Positions 7,877-16,802 of a DNA stretch of 64,000 nt are shown one piece after another (the first letter of the stretch is position 1; every line of letters begins with the position of its first letter). The DNA comes from Curtobacterium sp. MCLR17_036 (GTDB taxonomy: Bacteria; Actinomycetota; Actinomycetes; Actinomycetales; Microbacteriaceae): NCBI RefSeq assembly GCF_003234445.2, contig NZ_CP126269.1, positions 1,364,001 to 1,428,000 of the forward strand, in the 5' to 3' direction. The translations under genes were made by a program, and so were the position numbers. The notes below the pieces were generated by a model. That model did no database searches, was not told where the DNA came from, and worked only from the letters and a program-made list of their open reading frames with translations.

Positions 7877-8359
7877 GTGCGGAACGTCCCCCTCGTGGTG
7901 CTGCCGGCGGTCGTCGGCCTCGTCCTGCTCGCCGGCTGCGCCGTCGAGCCCGCCGTCGACCCGAGAGCGCTGCACGCGTGGCAGGACGAGCAGGACGCCG
8001 ACGAGGAGCGTCGGGACGACGTCCTCGGCGTGCTGACGGCCGGGGTCCAGCGTGGCCCTGACGACCCGGGGGACACCGGTTCGCAGATCACGATCGAGTA
8101 CCCGCACCCGCAGACGATCGAGCACCTGCGGTTCTCGTGCTTCGGCAACGGGCACATGAGCGGGATCGTCCGGACGACCTCGGCGACCGGCGGCGGGAGC
8201 GAGGTCGTCGAGGACCTCGCCTGTCGGGACAGCCCGCACCACATCGACCTGCCGGCCGCGCACCGCACCGACGTCGAGCGGGTGTCCTTCGCCGCGTACG
8301 GCAGCGACCGGGCCAGCGAGTGGCGCCTGGTGATCGTCGGGGACCTCGCGACGGGGTGA
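7877..8359 (+). CDS. Predicted lipoprotein, unknown function
   Basis: A 160-residue protein with a signal peptide and lipobox (LVLLAGC, Cys at about residue 21). The mature part begins acidic and charged (AWQDEQDADEERRDD) and is followed by a predicted beta-rich domain of roughly 100 residues (QITIEYPHPQTIEHLRFSC to the end). I do not recognise the family. It has its own promoter and lies between the ABC operon terminator and the kinase gene. Confidence 0.7.
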   Translation: MRNVPLVVLPAVVGLVLLAGCAVEPAVDPRALHAWQDEQDADEERRDDVLGVLTAGVQRGPDDPGDTGSQITIEYPHPQTIEHLRFSCFGNGHMSGIVRTTSATGGGSEVVEDLACRDSPHHIDLPAAHRTDVERVSFAAYGSDRASEWRLVIVGDLATG

Positions 8360-8492
8360 GCGCGGTCCGGACCACGCCCGACGCCGTCGGACCCACCGTC
8401 CGCAGAGCGTGGGATGCGGACATCTGCTCGTCGGGGATGCGAAGATGCATCAGCTGCACATCCCTGCGTGCGGCACCGACCGCGAGGGCTCG

Positions 8493-9920
8493 ATGACCAC
8501 CACCGAGGAGCACGACGCGAGGACGCCGCTCCTCGACGGCCGCTACCGGCTCGAACAGGCCATCGGCCAGGGCGGGATGTCCGTCGTCTACCGTGCCGTG
8601 GACGAGAGCCTGCACCGCCCCGTCGCCGTCAAGGTCTTCCACTCGGGGATCGTCGACATCGCCCGGCAGGAAGCCGAGCTCGGCGTCCTCGCCTCGCTCG
8701 AGCACCACAACCTCGTCAGCCTGCTCGACGCCGGCGTCGTCGCGGGCCAGGACGGCAGCCAGCAGCGGTACATCGTCATGGCGCTCGTCGTCGGACAGGA
8801 CCTCGAGGAACGCCTGGCCGTCGGCCCCCTCGCCTCGCGGCACATCGCCGAGATCGGCTACGACATGGCCGAGGCACTGCACTACATCCACGCCCACGGC
8901 GTCGTGCACCGCGACATCAAGCCGTCGAACATCCTGCTCGTCGACTACGGCAACGACTCCGACCGCGCCCGGGCCCGACTGACCGACTTCGGCATCGCGC
9001 TCGCCGCCGGCGTCGAACGTCTCACCGCCGACGGCGTGACCACCGGCACCGCCGCCTACCTCAGCCCCGAGCAGGCCCGCGGCGCCGACGTCGGACCGGC
9101 GAGCGACGTGTACTCGCTCGGCCTCGTCCTGCTGCAGTGCTTCACCCGGCGCCGCGAGTTCCCCGGCTCGCTCGTCGAGTCCGCCGTCGCGCGGCTCTCC
9201 CGCGACCCGGTCGTGCCCGAACCGCTGCCCGAGCACTGGAAGCGGCTGCTCACCGCGATGACCGCGCAGGACCCGGCGGCCCGTCCGCTCGGCGCCGACC
9301 TGGTCGCGCAGCTCCGCGACGTCGTCATCGCCGAGACCGCCGGCGCCGACCACGTCGTCGACGCGTCGGACCGGTCGGCAGCACCCGCTGCGGCCGACGC
9401 CCCGGCCGACACCGGACACCCCGCCACGCTCGACACCCTGCCCGACGAGGCACTGCACCGCACCACCGCGATGGCCGCCCGCCTGTTCGACGCGCCGATC
9501 GCCCTGGTCGAGGTCATCGACGAGGACCGTGCCTGGTCGCAGTCCTACATCGCCGAGGGCGTCGACGACGCGGCGCGCAACATCAACTTCCGGAACGGCT
9601 TCGCCCCGGTGCCGGTGCCCGTGGTGATCCCGGACGGGTCCACGCACCCGGAGATGCAGCACAGCCCGCTCGTCACCGGGCCGCTCGGCATCCGGTTCTA
9701 CGTCAGCGTCCCGCTCGTCAAGCACGACGGGTCGCCGATCGGCACCCTCGCCGTGCTCGACACGAAGCCCCGCCAGGCGACCGAGGGCGACCTCGCCAAC
9801 CTGCACGACCTGGCAGCCCTCGCGGTCACGCAGCTCGAGCTCCGGCAGGAGTCGCTCCGCGCGACGAGCGACTCGCTGCCCGTCGCCCGGACGGACACGA
9901 CGCGGCTCAGCCGTCCGTGA
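8493..9920 (+). CDS. Soluble Ser/Thr protein kinase with C-terminal GAF domain
   Basis: A 475-residue Hanks-type kinase. Residues 14-275 are the catalytic domain: glycine loop IGQGGMSVVY, VAVKVF with the ATP-binding lysine, catalytic loop VVHRDIKPSN (about residue 138), DFG motif, and SPEQARG in the activation segment. After a linker, residues 310-455 form a GAF-like domain (ALHRTTAMAARLFDAPIALVEVIDEDRAWSQ, then FYVSVPLVKHDGSPIGTLAVLD). No membrane helix or PASTA repeat is present, so it is probably a cytosolic sensor kinase; ligand unknown. ATG 8493 was chosen because GAGGG lies just before it; ATG 8445, also in frame, would add 16 residues. Its 3' end overlaps the convergent TPR gene by 14 bp. 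Confidence 0.88.
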   Translation: MTTTEEHDARTPLLDGRYRLEQAIGQGGMSVVYRAVDESLHRPVAVKVFHSGIVDIARQEAELGVLASLEHHNLVSLLDAGVVAGQDGSQQRYIVMALVVGQDLEERLAVGPLASRHIAEIGYDMAEALHYIHAHGVVHRDIKPSNILLVDYGNDSDRARARLTDFGIALAAGVERLTADGVTTGTAAYLSPEQARGADVGPASDVYSLGLVLLQCFTRRREFPGSLVESAVARLSRDPVVPEPLPEHWKRLLTAMTAQDPAARPLGADLVAQLRDVVIAETAGADHVVDASDRSAAPAAADAPADTGHPATLDTLPDEALHRTTAMAARLFDAPIALVEVIDEDRAWSQSYIAEGVDDAARNINFRNGFAPVPVPVVIPDGSTHPEMQHSPLVTGPLGIRFYVSVPLVKHDGSPIGTLAVLDTKPRQATEGDLANLHDLAALAVTQLELRQESLRATSDSLPVARTDTTRLSRP

Positions 9921-10392
9921 GCGCCGCCGCGTAGTTCCGCACCGACCGGTTGTACCGCGGCAGCGTCGGCTCGACGGCCTCGATCGCGACGCGGAGCGCC
10001 TCGTCCTGCCGCCCGGCGCTGTGCAGCGCGAGGGCGAGGAACACCCGCGGAGCGACCCCGGTCGACGGGTGCTCGGGAGCCTCCCGCAGCATCGCGATCG
10101 CCTCGTCCGCCCGTCCGAGGTTGCGGAGCGTCGACGCGTGCTGCACGACCATCCGGGCGGCGCGCACGGGGTCGACGTCGGCCAAACCGGCGGCCGTCGC
10201 GGCCGCGTAGTGCTCGTGTGCATCGGCCTCGTGGCCGCCCGAGTCGAACGCGCCGCCGAGCTCGAACGCGCCGACAGCGGGGTGCGGCGCGGTGTCCGCG
10301 AGTTCGCGCATCCGCTCGATGCGCTGCTCGCCGTCGACGGTCTCGTCGTCCCAGAGGGCGGCGACGCGGTCTTCCCAGGCTCCGGTGCTCAT
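9907..10392 (-). CDS. Tetratricopeptide-repeat protein (TPR_5-like)
   Basis: A 161-residue all-helical soluble protein. Helix pairs such as VGAFELGGAFDSGGHEADAHEHY, AARMVVQHASTLRNLGRADEAIAML and RVFLALALHSAGRQDEALRVAIEAV have TPR spacing. Such small TPR_5 proteins are common in actinobacteria and have no fixed function beyond protein contacts. The start is supported by TAGCCT six bases upstream. It is convergent with, and overlaps, the kinase 3' end. Confidence 0.8.
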   Translation of the reverse strand: MSTGAWEDRVAALWDDETVDGEQRIERMRELADTAPHPAVGAFELGGAFDSGGHEADAHEHYAAATAAGLADVDPVRAARMVVQHASTLRNLGRADEAIAMLREAPEHPSTGVAPRVFLALALHSAGRQDEALRVAIEAVEPTLPRYNRSVRNYAAALTDG

Positions 10393-10398
10393 CGCAGC

Positions 10399-10404
10399 AG
10401 GCTA
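10399..10404 (-). promoter_or_regulatory. Leaderless -10 element of TPR gene
   Basis: TAGCCT on the minus strand, six bases before the ATG at 10392. Confidence 0.55.
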
Positions 10405-10481
10405 GCGAACCCGCCGACCGGCGAACGCGCCGACCGTCCGGCGACGAACTCGGCCCGCTCCTCCCGCTCGGTCCGGCGTCC

Positions 10482-11276
10482 TCACGCGTCCCGCACCGTC
10501 GCCCGGAACGACCGCACGAGCGGCGACCCCGGGCGCACCCGCACGGGCTCGTCCCACGCGAGCGCCGAGCCGAGCGCGGGGTACTCGGCCACGCGCACGA
10601 ACCAGGGGTCGTCGTGGTCGAGGGCCTCGATCCGGACCACGGCGTCCCCGCCCGGGAACGCGGCGCGCCACTCGATCCACGGCGCCAGCGACCCGTGCGT
10701 CGCGGCTTCTCCCGAGGCGTGCTCGGTCCGCACCCGCACGGCGGAGCACGCCGGGAACCGCCACGTGAACCCGCCGTACCCGGCGCCCGCGCGACCGTTG
10801 CTGCCCGGGCTGCCGAGCCGGACCTCGACGTCGCCGGGGCACCGGAACGCCGACGTCCAGGTCAGCTCCCACCCGTCGGCGACCCCTCGCCACCCCAGGC
10901 GTCGTTCCTCGAGCAGCAGCTCGGCCCCCTCCGGTCCCCGCCAGACGAGGTCGTGCACGAGCCCGGGGCCGTCCCGACGGGTGCGCCGGACGTCGACCCG
11001 ACCGTGGTCGTCCCGGTGGACGTACCCGGCTCCGTGCACGTAGGTCGGTCCGCCCCAGCAGTTCACGCCGTCGAGGTCGGGGATCGCGACGCCGACCCCG
11101 CAGTGCCACGCGTGGTCGGGTGGTCGGTGCGCGCTGACGACCGTGCCACCGAGCGTCCGCACCGGGTGCAGGTACGGGCGCGGCGCGAGCGCGGTGGGCA
11201 TCCCGGTGCCGTCGACGGCGGAAGCGACCACCACGCCGACGACCGACAGCGAACGCGCACCCTCGACGTCGACCAC
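10482..11276 (-). CDS. DUF6807 (PmoA-like) family protein
   Basis: A 264-residue soluble protein. The N-terminal region RPYLHPVRTLGGTVVSAHRP, PDHAWHCGVGVAIPDLDGVNCWGGPTY is the hallmark of the DUF6807/'methane oxygenase PmoA' family. This is a beta-sandwich group often encoded beside sugar-oxidoreductase genes; despite the name it is not shown to be a monooxygenase subunit. The conserved His residues (H-x-W-H) could bind a metal or sugar. The GTG start has TAGCGT six bases upstream. No sugar-catabolic genes are adjacent here. Confidence 0.75.
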   Translation of the reverse strand: MVDVEGARSLSVVGVVVASAVDGTGMPTALAPRPYLHPVRTLGGTVVSAHRPPDHAWHCGVGVAIPDLDGVNCWGGPTYVHGAGYVHRDDHGRVDVRRTRRDGPGLVHDLVWRGPEGAELLLEERRLGWRGVADGWELTWTSAFRCPGDVEVRLGSPGSNGRAGAGYGGFTWRFPACSAVRVRTEHASGEAATHGSLAPWIEWRAAFPGGDAVVRIEALDHDDPWFVRVAEYPALGSALAWDEPVRVRPGSPLVRSFRATVRDA

Positions 11277-11282
11277 ACCGCG

Positions 11283-11288
11283 ACGCTA
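11283..11288 (-). promoter_or_regulatory. Leaderless -10 element of DUF6807 gene
   Basis: TAGCGT on the minus strand, six bases before the GTG at 11276. Confidence 0.55.
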
Positions 11289-11316
11289 CCGAGTCCGTCC
11301 CGACCGCGCCCCGGCC

Positions 11317-11961
11317 TCAGCGCAACCGTCGGACCAGCACCACGCTGTCCACCACGTCGTGCGCGCGACCGTCCTCGGTGGAGGCCGTCCGCTCCCGGAG
11401 CTCCGCCGCCGCCACCTGCCACGTGTCGTCGACCCCGACCGCCTCGAGGTCGGCCTGCGGCGTCGGGAACCGGAAGCCCCGGAGCTCCTCGGGCAGGTCG
11501 CCGTGCGGTGGCGCCGCGTGCGCCGTGACGAGCAGGTGGCCGCCGACGGCCACGAACCCCGCAGCGCGCCGCAGGATCGCGTCACGCGGGATCACCACCG
11601 GCCACGACTGCAGGAACGACGCGGTGACGAGTGCGAACCGCTCCGCCGTGTCCCACGTCGCCAGGTCAGCGGCCACGAACGCGGTCCGCTCCTCGACGTC
11701 CGCCGACACCGCGGCACGCGACCCGCGTTCCAGCGCGGTCACGGACAGGTCGACCCCGACGGCGTCCCAGCCCTGCTGCGCGAGCCAGACGACGTCGCCG
11801 CCCTCGCCGCAGCCGAGGTCGAGCGCACGACCGGTCGGCAGCGTCGGCGCCACGGCGGCGAGCACCGCGTTCACCCGCCCCGACCAGATGCCGTCGCGTT
11901 CGGCGTAGCGGGCCTCCCACCAGTCGCGGGCGTCGGCGGGGGACTCCTGGGGTGCGTGCAT
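11317..11961 (-). CDS. Class I SAM-dependent methyltransferase
   Basis: A 214-residue methyltransferase. Motif I is ALDLGCGEGGDVVWLAQQGW (about residues 46-65), followed by GVDLS (acidic residue for ribose) and VAADLATWD. The N-terminal DWWEARYAERDGIWSGRVNAVL matches the TehB/thiopurine-like small methyltransferases common in actinobacteria. Substrate is unknown. ATG 11961 was chosen because it begins just before this conserved segment; further upstream the reading frame has no family resemblance. A 17-bp palindrome lies about 42 bp upstream. Confidence 0.85.
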   Translation of the reverse strand: MHAPQESPADARDWWEARYAERDGIWSGRVNAVLAAVAPTLPTGRALDLGCGEGGDVVWLAQQGWDAVGVDLSVTALERGSRAAVSADVEERTAFVAADLATWDTAERFALVTASFLQSWPVVIPRDAILRRAAGFVAVGGHLLVTAHAAPPHGDLPEELRGFRFPTPQADLEAVGVDDTWQVAAAELRERTASTEDGRAHDVVDSVVLVRRLR

Positions 11962-12264
11962 GCGCCCAGTGCACCGCGCCCGCCGGGCGCGACGCGAGCC
12001 CTGTTGCCGGTCCGGCAACGACGTGAGCCGCGCGACGGACGGATGACGGGCCTCCAGACCGACCGAGCGACCCGGCCACCAGGCTCGGCTGCCCTGTGCG
12101 CAGCCGTGTCGGGAGGCCCGCGCCGCCCTGTCGGCGCATCCTGCGCCCGACGCTGGTCCAGCTGCCAGGCGCTCGTCCGGCCCGGTGGCGCAGCGCAACG
12201 AGCGTCGCGCCCGTCGCGGCACCCGATCAGGCCCACCGCCGTGCCGCGACCGCCCGTACAGCGA
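11962..12264. other. 303-bp spacer with one palindrome
   Basis: No convincing gene was seen. The spacer separates the methyltransferase start from the DUF1648 gene stop. It contains the 17-bp palindrome GTTGCCGG-T-CCGGCAAC at 12003-12019, a possible operator for the methyltransferase. The rest is unremarkable GC-rich sequence. Confidence 0.5.
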
Positions 12265-13221
12265 TCAGTCGGCCGTGCGTGCGGCGAGCAGCGCGCCGAG
12301 CACGGCGGCCCCGCTCGCGGCGTCCGGCACCGTCACCACGCGCGCCTGCCCTCCCCGCAGCCGGGCGACGAGCCCCGGCCCGGAGCGCACGACGTAGGCG
12401 ACGCCCCGACCCGAGAACCGGTAGCCCCAGCCGCCCCACTGACCGGGGGAGACGTCCTCGCAGCCGCAGCCCTCGATGCGTTCCAGCGGCACCCGCATGA
12501 GCGGGATGCGCGTGACCGACGTCGTCAGGCGCAGGCCGCGCCGGTCGACGGTGACCTCGACGCGCGCGAGCGAGAGCACCGCGAACCCGGCGACCGCCAG
12601 CACGACACCGGACACGACAGCGCCCCCGACGTCGTTCACCACGGTCGCGACGACCGTGCCGATGCCGACCCCGACGAGCACGGCGCCGAGCGCGGCGAAC
12701 CAGCGGCTGCCGACCCGCGAGCGCCAGGCCACACGGGTCGCGGGGCCGACGGGCAGGGGAGCGACCTCGTGCGCGGGCACCGGCGCAGCGACGCGCACCA
12801 GCGCGGCGGCCGGGACGGCGGCCACCGCCGCGGTCACGGCCAGGAACACCGCACCCCACCACATCGGCAGCACGCCGTCGCCGACGGTCGCCGCACGGAC
12901 CAGGACCACCCACGCGGTGCCGGCGCTCCCGGACACCAGCCCGGCGACGAGCAGCGTCGTCGCCGCCGTCCGCCGGTCCCGCATGCGCAGCGCGACGAAG
13001 CCGAGCACCGCGACGCCGACCGTGACGAGCAGGGTGACCCAGAACACCGGCCACGGCGAACTCCAGCCGTCGGCGGTGCCGTCCGAACGGAAGTGGATCG
13101 GCATCCGGTCCGGCAGGTTGCCCGCCGACGCGAGCGTGGCCAGCACCACCCCGGCCACCACGGCCAGTCCGGGTGTCACCACCGCCAGCCGTGTCCCGGT
13201 CCCCATCGGTCGCGTGGTCAT
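12265..13221 (-). CDS. DUF1648 domain membrane protein
   Basis: A 318-residue membrane protein. The N-terminal DUF1648 motif is seen as a first helix followed by NLPDRMPIHFRSDGTADGWSS. About six TM helices follow, and a C-terminal soluble region of some 90 residues (EVTVDRRGLRLTTSVTRIPLMRVPLERIEGCGCED, then RFSGRGVAYVVRSGPGL) looks like a bacterial PH-type domain. The start overlaps the GntR regulator stop by 4 bp. YtrA-type GntR regulators typically control membrane proteins encoded with them, and that is the likely relation here. Confidence 0.85.
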   Translation of the reverse strand: MTTRPMGTGTRLAVVTPGLAVVAGVVLATLASAGNLPDRMPIHFRSDGTADGWSSPWPVFWVTLLVTVGVAVLGFVALRMRDRRTAATTLLVAGLVSGSAGTAWVVLVRAATVGDGVLPMWWGAVFLAVTAAVAAVPAAALVRVAAPVPAHEVAPLPVGPATRVAWRSRVGSRWFAALGAVLVGVGIGTVVATVVNDVGGAVVSGVVLAVAGFAVLSLARVEVTVDRRGLRLTTSVTRIPLMRVPLERIEGCGCEDVSPGQWGGWGYRFSGRGVAYVVRSGPGLVARLRGGQARVVTVPDAASGAAVLGALLAARTAD

Positions 13222-13568
13222 CGTGCCCCCTTGATCATCGTGAACAGGTCGTCGAGCGGGACGCCGAGCGTCTCGGCCTGGTCGCGGAGCTCGTCGACGA
13301 GTCCGCGGAGCCGGTCGAACGAGGCGTTGCCCGACCGCAGGACCGTCGCGCCGCGGCCCCGCCGCAGCTCGATCAGCCCGTCGTCCTGGAGCTGCGCGTA
13401 GGCGCGCAACACCGTGTGCACGTTGACGTCGACCGATGCGGCGAGGTCACGGGCGGACGGCAGCCGTTCCCCGCTCGCGAGCTCGCCACGGGCGATCGCG
13501 TGCCGGATCTGGGCGGCGACCTGCTCGGCGAGCGTCGCGCGGGCCCCGGGATCGACGGTGATCAACAT
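13218..13568 (-). CDS. GntR family regulator, YtrA subfamily
   Basis: A 116-residue regulator. Residues 11-75 are a GntR winged helix (LAEQVAAQIRHAIARGELASGERLPSARDLAASVDVNVHTVLRAYAQLQDDGLIELRRGRG), followed by a short helical tail with no ligand domain, which defines the YtrA type. The ATG at 13568 lies six bases after TAGAAT, and a perfect inverted repeat covers both. The gene is therefore very probably autorepressed together with the downstream DUF1648 gene. Confidence 0.9.
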   Translation of the reverse strand: MLITVDPGARATLAEQVAAQIRHAIARGELASGERLPSARDLAASVDVNVHTVLRAYAQLQDDGLIELRRGRGATVLRSGNASFDRLRGLVDELRDQAETLGVPLDDLFTMIKGAR

Positions 13569-13588
13569 GTTCGCATTCTATGCGAACA
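13568..13588. promoter_or_regulatory. GntR operator overlapping a leaderless promoter
   Basis: The arms TGTTCGCAT (13568-13576) and ATGCGAACA (13580-13588) are perfectly inverted about TCT. On the minus strand the centre contains the -10 hexamer TAGAAT (13580-13575), six bases from the ATG at 13568. Occupancy would block the promoter and cover the start codon. Confidence 0.75.
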
Positions 13589-13729
13589 ATGGTGTTCGAG
13601 GTCCACCCCGCCGGGCGCGGCTCGACGCCACGCCCGTGCCTTGGCCGCGGAACGCAGCAGCCGGTCCGGTACCCCCGTTCGGGCGTAGCGTCTCGAACGA
13701 GCGATCCGCTCACCATTCAGGGAGAAACC

Positions 13730-13897
13730 ATGTCGAAGTACGAATCCGCCGACGGAGTGGAACCCCTCCAGGTCACCACGTACCGTCTCGTCCGCAAGGC
13801 CGCCCGCCGTGGCTGGGCCGTCCCCGGTGACGACGCCGAGCCGTCCCTCGCCGACCTCGTCAGCACCCGCGCCACCGGCCGCCCCGAGAACCGCTAG
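13730..13897 (+). CDS. Small conserved-looking protein, unknown
   Basis: A 55-residue protein (MSKYESADGVEPLQVTTY..., then RLVRKAARRGWAVPGDDAEPSLADLVSTRA). It starts nine bases after AGGGAGA, and TAGCGT about 40 bp upstream (13686-13691) can serve as -10. Codon use is typical of the neighbours (strong GC3), which supports coding. I recognise no family; the central VRKAARRGWAVPGDDAEPSL looks like a short helical region with a basic face. Confidence 0.6.
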   Translation: MSKYESADGVEPLQVTTYRLVRKAARRGWAVPGDDAEPSLADLVSTRATGRPENR

Positions 13898-14183
13898 TCG
13901 GGGTACGCGCCGGGGGACAGTGCGGTACTCCGCTTCAGCGGCTCCCGTCCTGCGGTCCACCCGCCGGCCAGGAGGCCCGGATCGCCGCCGTTCCGCGGCT
14001 CACGCGGTCCGGTGGTCTCCTCGGCCGTCGTCTGCCGCGGTCCCGTCGCGCAGCTCGCGTCCACCCGGCGACCCCGTTCCTGTGACCAGCCGCAGGAACA
14101 CTCCGGTGCCGCCCAGGCTGGAGCGGGTCCGTCACCAATACGTTGCTTCCGGATCGCAGGTCGATCCCGACCCGGAAGGACGC
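13898..14183. other. 286-bp leader region before the NlpC/P60 gene
   Basis: No gene was seen. GC-rich inverted segments are present, but I could not fit the c-di-AMP (ydaO) riboswitch consensus that often precedes such hydrolase genes in actinobacteria. A possible -10 (TACGTT, about 14141) lies about 40 bp before the start, with GGAAGGA as ribosome-binding site. Confidence 0.4.
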
Positions 14184-15158
14184 ATGGGACGCCACGCACT
14201 GGCAGCAGCCGCAGTCGACGACCACCAGCCAGCCCGAGCGACGCCGAACGCGGTGTCCGCGCCGGTGCGGCAGGCGACGCAGGCGACCCGCTCCGGGCAG
14301 CCGCTCCGGCCCCGTGGCCGGCGTTCGGCCCTCGGTCCTGCTGCTGCCCGCTCCACGTTCGTCGAGCACCCCGCGCCGGCCAGGACCGTGCGCATGCAGC
14401 CGCGGCCGACCGTCACGTCGTCCGCAGGCGCCGCAGTCCTCAGCCGGACCGCTGCCCTCCGTGCCGAGCGGGCCGCCGACCCCCGGCACCTCCGCCGTGC
14501 GGCCAACGCCAAGCGGGCCGCCGTCCTGCTCGCCCCCGCCCTCGCGGTGACCTCGAGCCTGACCCTGGCGCTCCCGGCGAACGCGGCCACGCCGGACGAC
14601 TCCGCGCAGCAGGGGACCACGACGTCGCAGTCGGTCCCGTCCGCGCAGTCCTTCACGGTCGCCCACGACGTCGAGGTGCCCGTGGTCTCGACCGACGGCA
14701 TGACGACCACGACGACGATCGTCTCCTACCCGACGCTCGACCTGCGGTTCGGCGTGACCACCGCGCAGGCGCAGTCGGCCCTGTCCGCGGCGCTGTCCGG
14801 CGGCGGCGACCGGGCCACCATCGTCGCGACGGCGCTGCAGTACATGGGGGACCCGTACGTCGAGGGCGGTGCGAGCCACGAGGGCATCGACTGCTCCGGG
14901 CTGACGATGGTCGCCTACGCGGCGGTCGGCATCCCGCTCGTGCACTACGTCCCGACGCAGGACGCCGCGGCGACGACGATCCCGGAGTCCGAGGCGCTGC
15001 CCGGTGACCTCGTCGTGTACGACGACGAGGACCACGTCGGCCTGTACCTCGGCCAGGGACTCGTGCTGCAGGCCCCGCACCCCGGCGAGGTCGTCGACAT
15101 CGTGCCGATGTACTCGGCCGCGCACCACTTCGCACGGGTGCTGCCCGCGGGGAGCTGA
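14184..15158 (+). CDS. NlpC/P60 family cell-wall peptidase, secreted
   Basis: A 324-residue secreted protein. A long basic N-terminal region (about 115 residues) precedes a signal-type hydrophobic stretch ([24 protein letters not shown]), so the true exported form probably begins near residue 136. The C-terminal 110 residues are NlpC/P60: catalytic Cys in [12 protein letters not shown], catalytic His in [12 protein letters not shown], and a third polar residue in APHPGEVV. Members cut stem peptides of peptidoglycan (D-Glu-mDAP/Lys type bonds). The start follows GGAAGGA by three bases. The unusually long pre-signal region raises the possibility of a later start. Confidence 0.85.
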   Translation: MGRHALAAAAVDDHQPARATPNAVSAPVRQATQATRSGQPLRPRGRRSALGPAAARSTFVEHPAPARTVRMQPRPTVTSSAGAAVLSRTAALRAERAADPRHLRRAANAKRAAVLLAPALAVTSSLTLALPANAATPDDSAQQGTTTSQSVPSAQSFTVAHDVEVPVVSTDGMTTTTTIVSYPTLDLRFGVTTAQAQSALSAALSGGGDRATIVATALQYMGDPYVEGGASHEGIDCSGLTMVAYAAVGIPLVHYVPTQDAAATTIPESEALPGDLVVYDDEDHVGLYLGQGLVLQAPHPGEVVDIVPMYSAAHHFARVLPAGS

Positions 15159-15168
15159 CGGGATCACG

Positions 15169-15174
15169 TATCCT
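15169..15174 (+). promoter_or_regulatory. Leaderless -10 element of rlmN
   Basis: TATCCT, six bases, then ATG at 15181. Confidence 0.6.
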
Positions 15175-15180
15175 GGAGTG

Positions 15181-16413
15181 ATGGCCTCCGACACCCGTAC
15201 CCCGTTCGAACAGCAGCAGTCTGCTCGTCCGCAGGTCCGCCCCCGCACCGAGGGCTGGAAGCAGGCCACCGACACCGACGGCCGGCCGCTCCTGCAGTTC
15301 GCGTCCCCGAAGCGGGGCAAGCCGCCCGTGCACCTCGCCGACCTGACCCCCGAGGAACGCATCGCACGCGTGCAGGAGCTCGGGCTGCCCGGGTTCCGCG
15401 CCAAGCAGCTGGCGACCCACTACTTCACGCACTACACGTCCGACCCGGCCGACATGACCGACCTGCCCGCCGCCCAGCGGGAGCAGCTCGTCGCCGGGAT
15501 GCTGCCGCCGCTCCTCACCGAGACCCGGCGTCTCGCGACGGACAAGGGCGACACGATCAAGTTCCTCTGGAAGCTGCACGACGGCGCCCTGGTCGAGTCG
15601 GTGCTCATGCGGTACCCGGGCCGGATCACGCTCTGCGTCTCGTCGCAGGCCGGGTGCGGCATGAACTGCCCGTTCTGCGCCACCGGCCAGGCGGGGCTGA
15701 CCCGCAACATGTCCACCGCCGAGATCATCGAGCAGATCGTCCGGGCCAACGCAGCGATCGCCGCCGGTGAGCTCGGGGGCGATCCCCGCAAGGGCGGCAA
15801 GGACCGCGTCGACGCCGAGCGCGTGACCAACATCGTGTTCATGGGCATGGGGGAGCCGCTCGCGAACTACAAGCGGGTGATGGACGCCGTGCGGTTGATG
15901 GTCGCGCCGCAGCCGAACGGCCTCGGCATGAGCGCCCGCGGCATCACCGTCTCGACCGTCGGACTCGTGCCGGCGATCAACAAGCTGGCGGAGGAGGACA
16001 TCCCGATCACCTTCGCACTGTCCCTGCACGCCCCTGATGACGAACTGCGCGACGAGCTCATCCCGGTGAACTCCCGGTGGAAGGCCGACGAGGCGATCGA
16101 CGCCGCCCACAACTACTTCGTCAAGACCGGCCGACGTGTCTCGATCGAGTACGCGCTCATCAAGGACATGAACGACCACGCCTGGCGTGCCGACCTGCTC
16201 GCCGAGAAGCTCAACAAGCGCGGCAAGGGCTGGGTGCACGTCAACCCGATCCCGCTCAACCCGACGCCGGGCTCGGTGTGGACCTCGTCCGAGGTGCACG
16301 TGCAGGACGAGTTCGTCCGCCGGCTCAACGCCGCCGGCATCCCGACGACCCTGCGCGACACCCGCGGCAAGGAGATCGACGGGGCCTGCGGGCAGCTGGC
16401 CGCGGCCGAGTAG
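15181..16413 (+). CDS. rlmN: 23S rRNA (adenine-2503-C2)-methyltransferase RlmN
   Basis: A 410-residue radical-SAM enzyme that methylates C2 of A2503 in 23S rRNA (and, in characterised homologues, A37 of some tRNAs). The Cx3Cx2C cluster motif is seen as CGMNCPFC (about residue 159). Other family marks are [40 protein letters not shown] and the C-terminal catalytic Cys in IDGACGQL. Length is slightly above the usual 350-380 because of an N-terminal extension. It lies 0.5 kb upstream of an rRNA operon that encodes its substrate, but a terminator separates them. Confidence 0.96.
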   Translation: MASDTRTPFEQQQSARPQVRPRTEGWKQATDTDGRPLLQFASPKRGKPPVHLADLTPEERIARVQELGLPGFRAKQLATHYFTHYTSDPADMTDLPAAQREQLVAGMLPPLLTETRRLATDKGDTIKFLWKLHDGALVESVLMRYPGRITLCVSSQAGCGMNCPFCATGQAGLTRNMSTAEIIEQIVRANAAIAAGELGGDPRKGGKDRVDAERVTNIVFMGMGEPLANYKRVMDAVRLMVAPQPNGLGMSARGITVSTVGLVPAINKLAEEDIPITFALSLHAPDDELRDELIPVNSRWKADEAIDAAHNYFVKTGRRVSIEYALIKDMNDHAWRADLLAEKLNKRGKGWVHVNPIPLNPTPGSVWTSSEVHVQDEFVRRLNAAGIPTTLRDTRGKEIDGACGQLAAAE

Positions 16414-16431
16414 TCGAGGCGTCCCCACGCA

Positions 16432-16458
16432 GGGCACGGTGCACATCGCACCGTGCCC
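16432..16458 (+). terminator. Hairpin terminator after rlmN
   Basis: The arms GGGCACGGTGC (16432-16442) and GCACCGTGCCC (16448-16458) are perfectly paired with a five-base loop, followed by TTC. It separates rlmN from the rRNA promoter region. Confidence 0.85.
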
Positions 16459-16544
16459 TTCGTCGTCCCCGGGGCATCCGGTCGCGGTGTCGGCGGGCGT
16501 TCTTCCGCGGATCTCCGGGCGACACGCCCGGGATGGGGGACGGC

Positions 16545-16574
16545 TTGGCGCTCGCGCTCAGGTCTGCGTAAAGT
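16545..16574 (+). promoter_or_regulatory. rRNA operon promoter
   Basis: TTGGCG (16545-16550), an 18-bp spacer, then TAAAGT (16569-16574), followed by ATCACTCG. It lies about 380 bp before the 16S gene, in the usual place for an actinobacterial rrn promoter. I saw no equally good second promoter in the leader. Confidence 0.6.
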
Positions 16575-16778
16575 AATCACTCGTTGCCGCTGAGGCGGAG
16601 AACGGAACGGCCGAGACGGTCACCAGGGTGAACACCCCGGGGGCGCAGTCCGGACGGGGTCCCGCTCAGGCAACCACCCCACCTGAACGACCGGAGCGAT
16701 CCGGTGTCCGTTCGGGTGGCGCAAGAACGAATGCCTCTCTGGCAGAGTCCCCATGTGGGATCGAGCGGGGAGTGCGTC

Positions 16779-16802
16779 TGGTCCTTGAGAACTCAACAGC
16801 GT
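16779..16802 (+). promoter_or_regulatory. Antitermination-like box in rRNA leader
   Basis: TGGTCCTTGAGAACTCAACA resembles the conserved boxA region (TTTGAGAACTCAA) of actinobacterial rRNA leaders. A related TGTTGAGAACTACACAG occurs in the 16S-23S spacer at 18804-18820. Confidence 0.6.

Noticed and set aside
12003..12019. Terminator or dif-like site
   Set aside because: The 17-bp palindrome has a one-base centre, too tight for an RNA hairpin, and does not match the XerCD dif consensus; kept only as a possible operator.
13898..14183. c-di-AMP (ydaO) riboswitch before the NlpC/P60 gene
   Set aside because: Such a riboswitch is common in this position in actinobacteria, but I could not find its conserved core blocks by eye. 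A covariance-model search (Rfam ydaO-yuaA) would decide.
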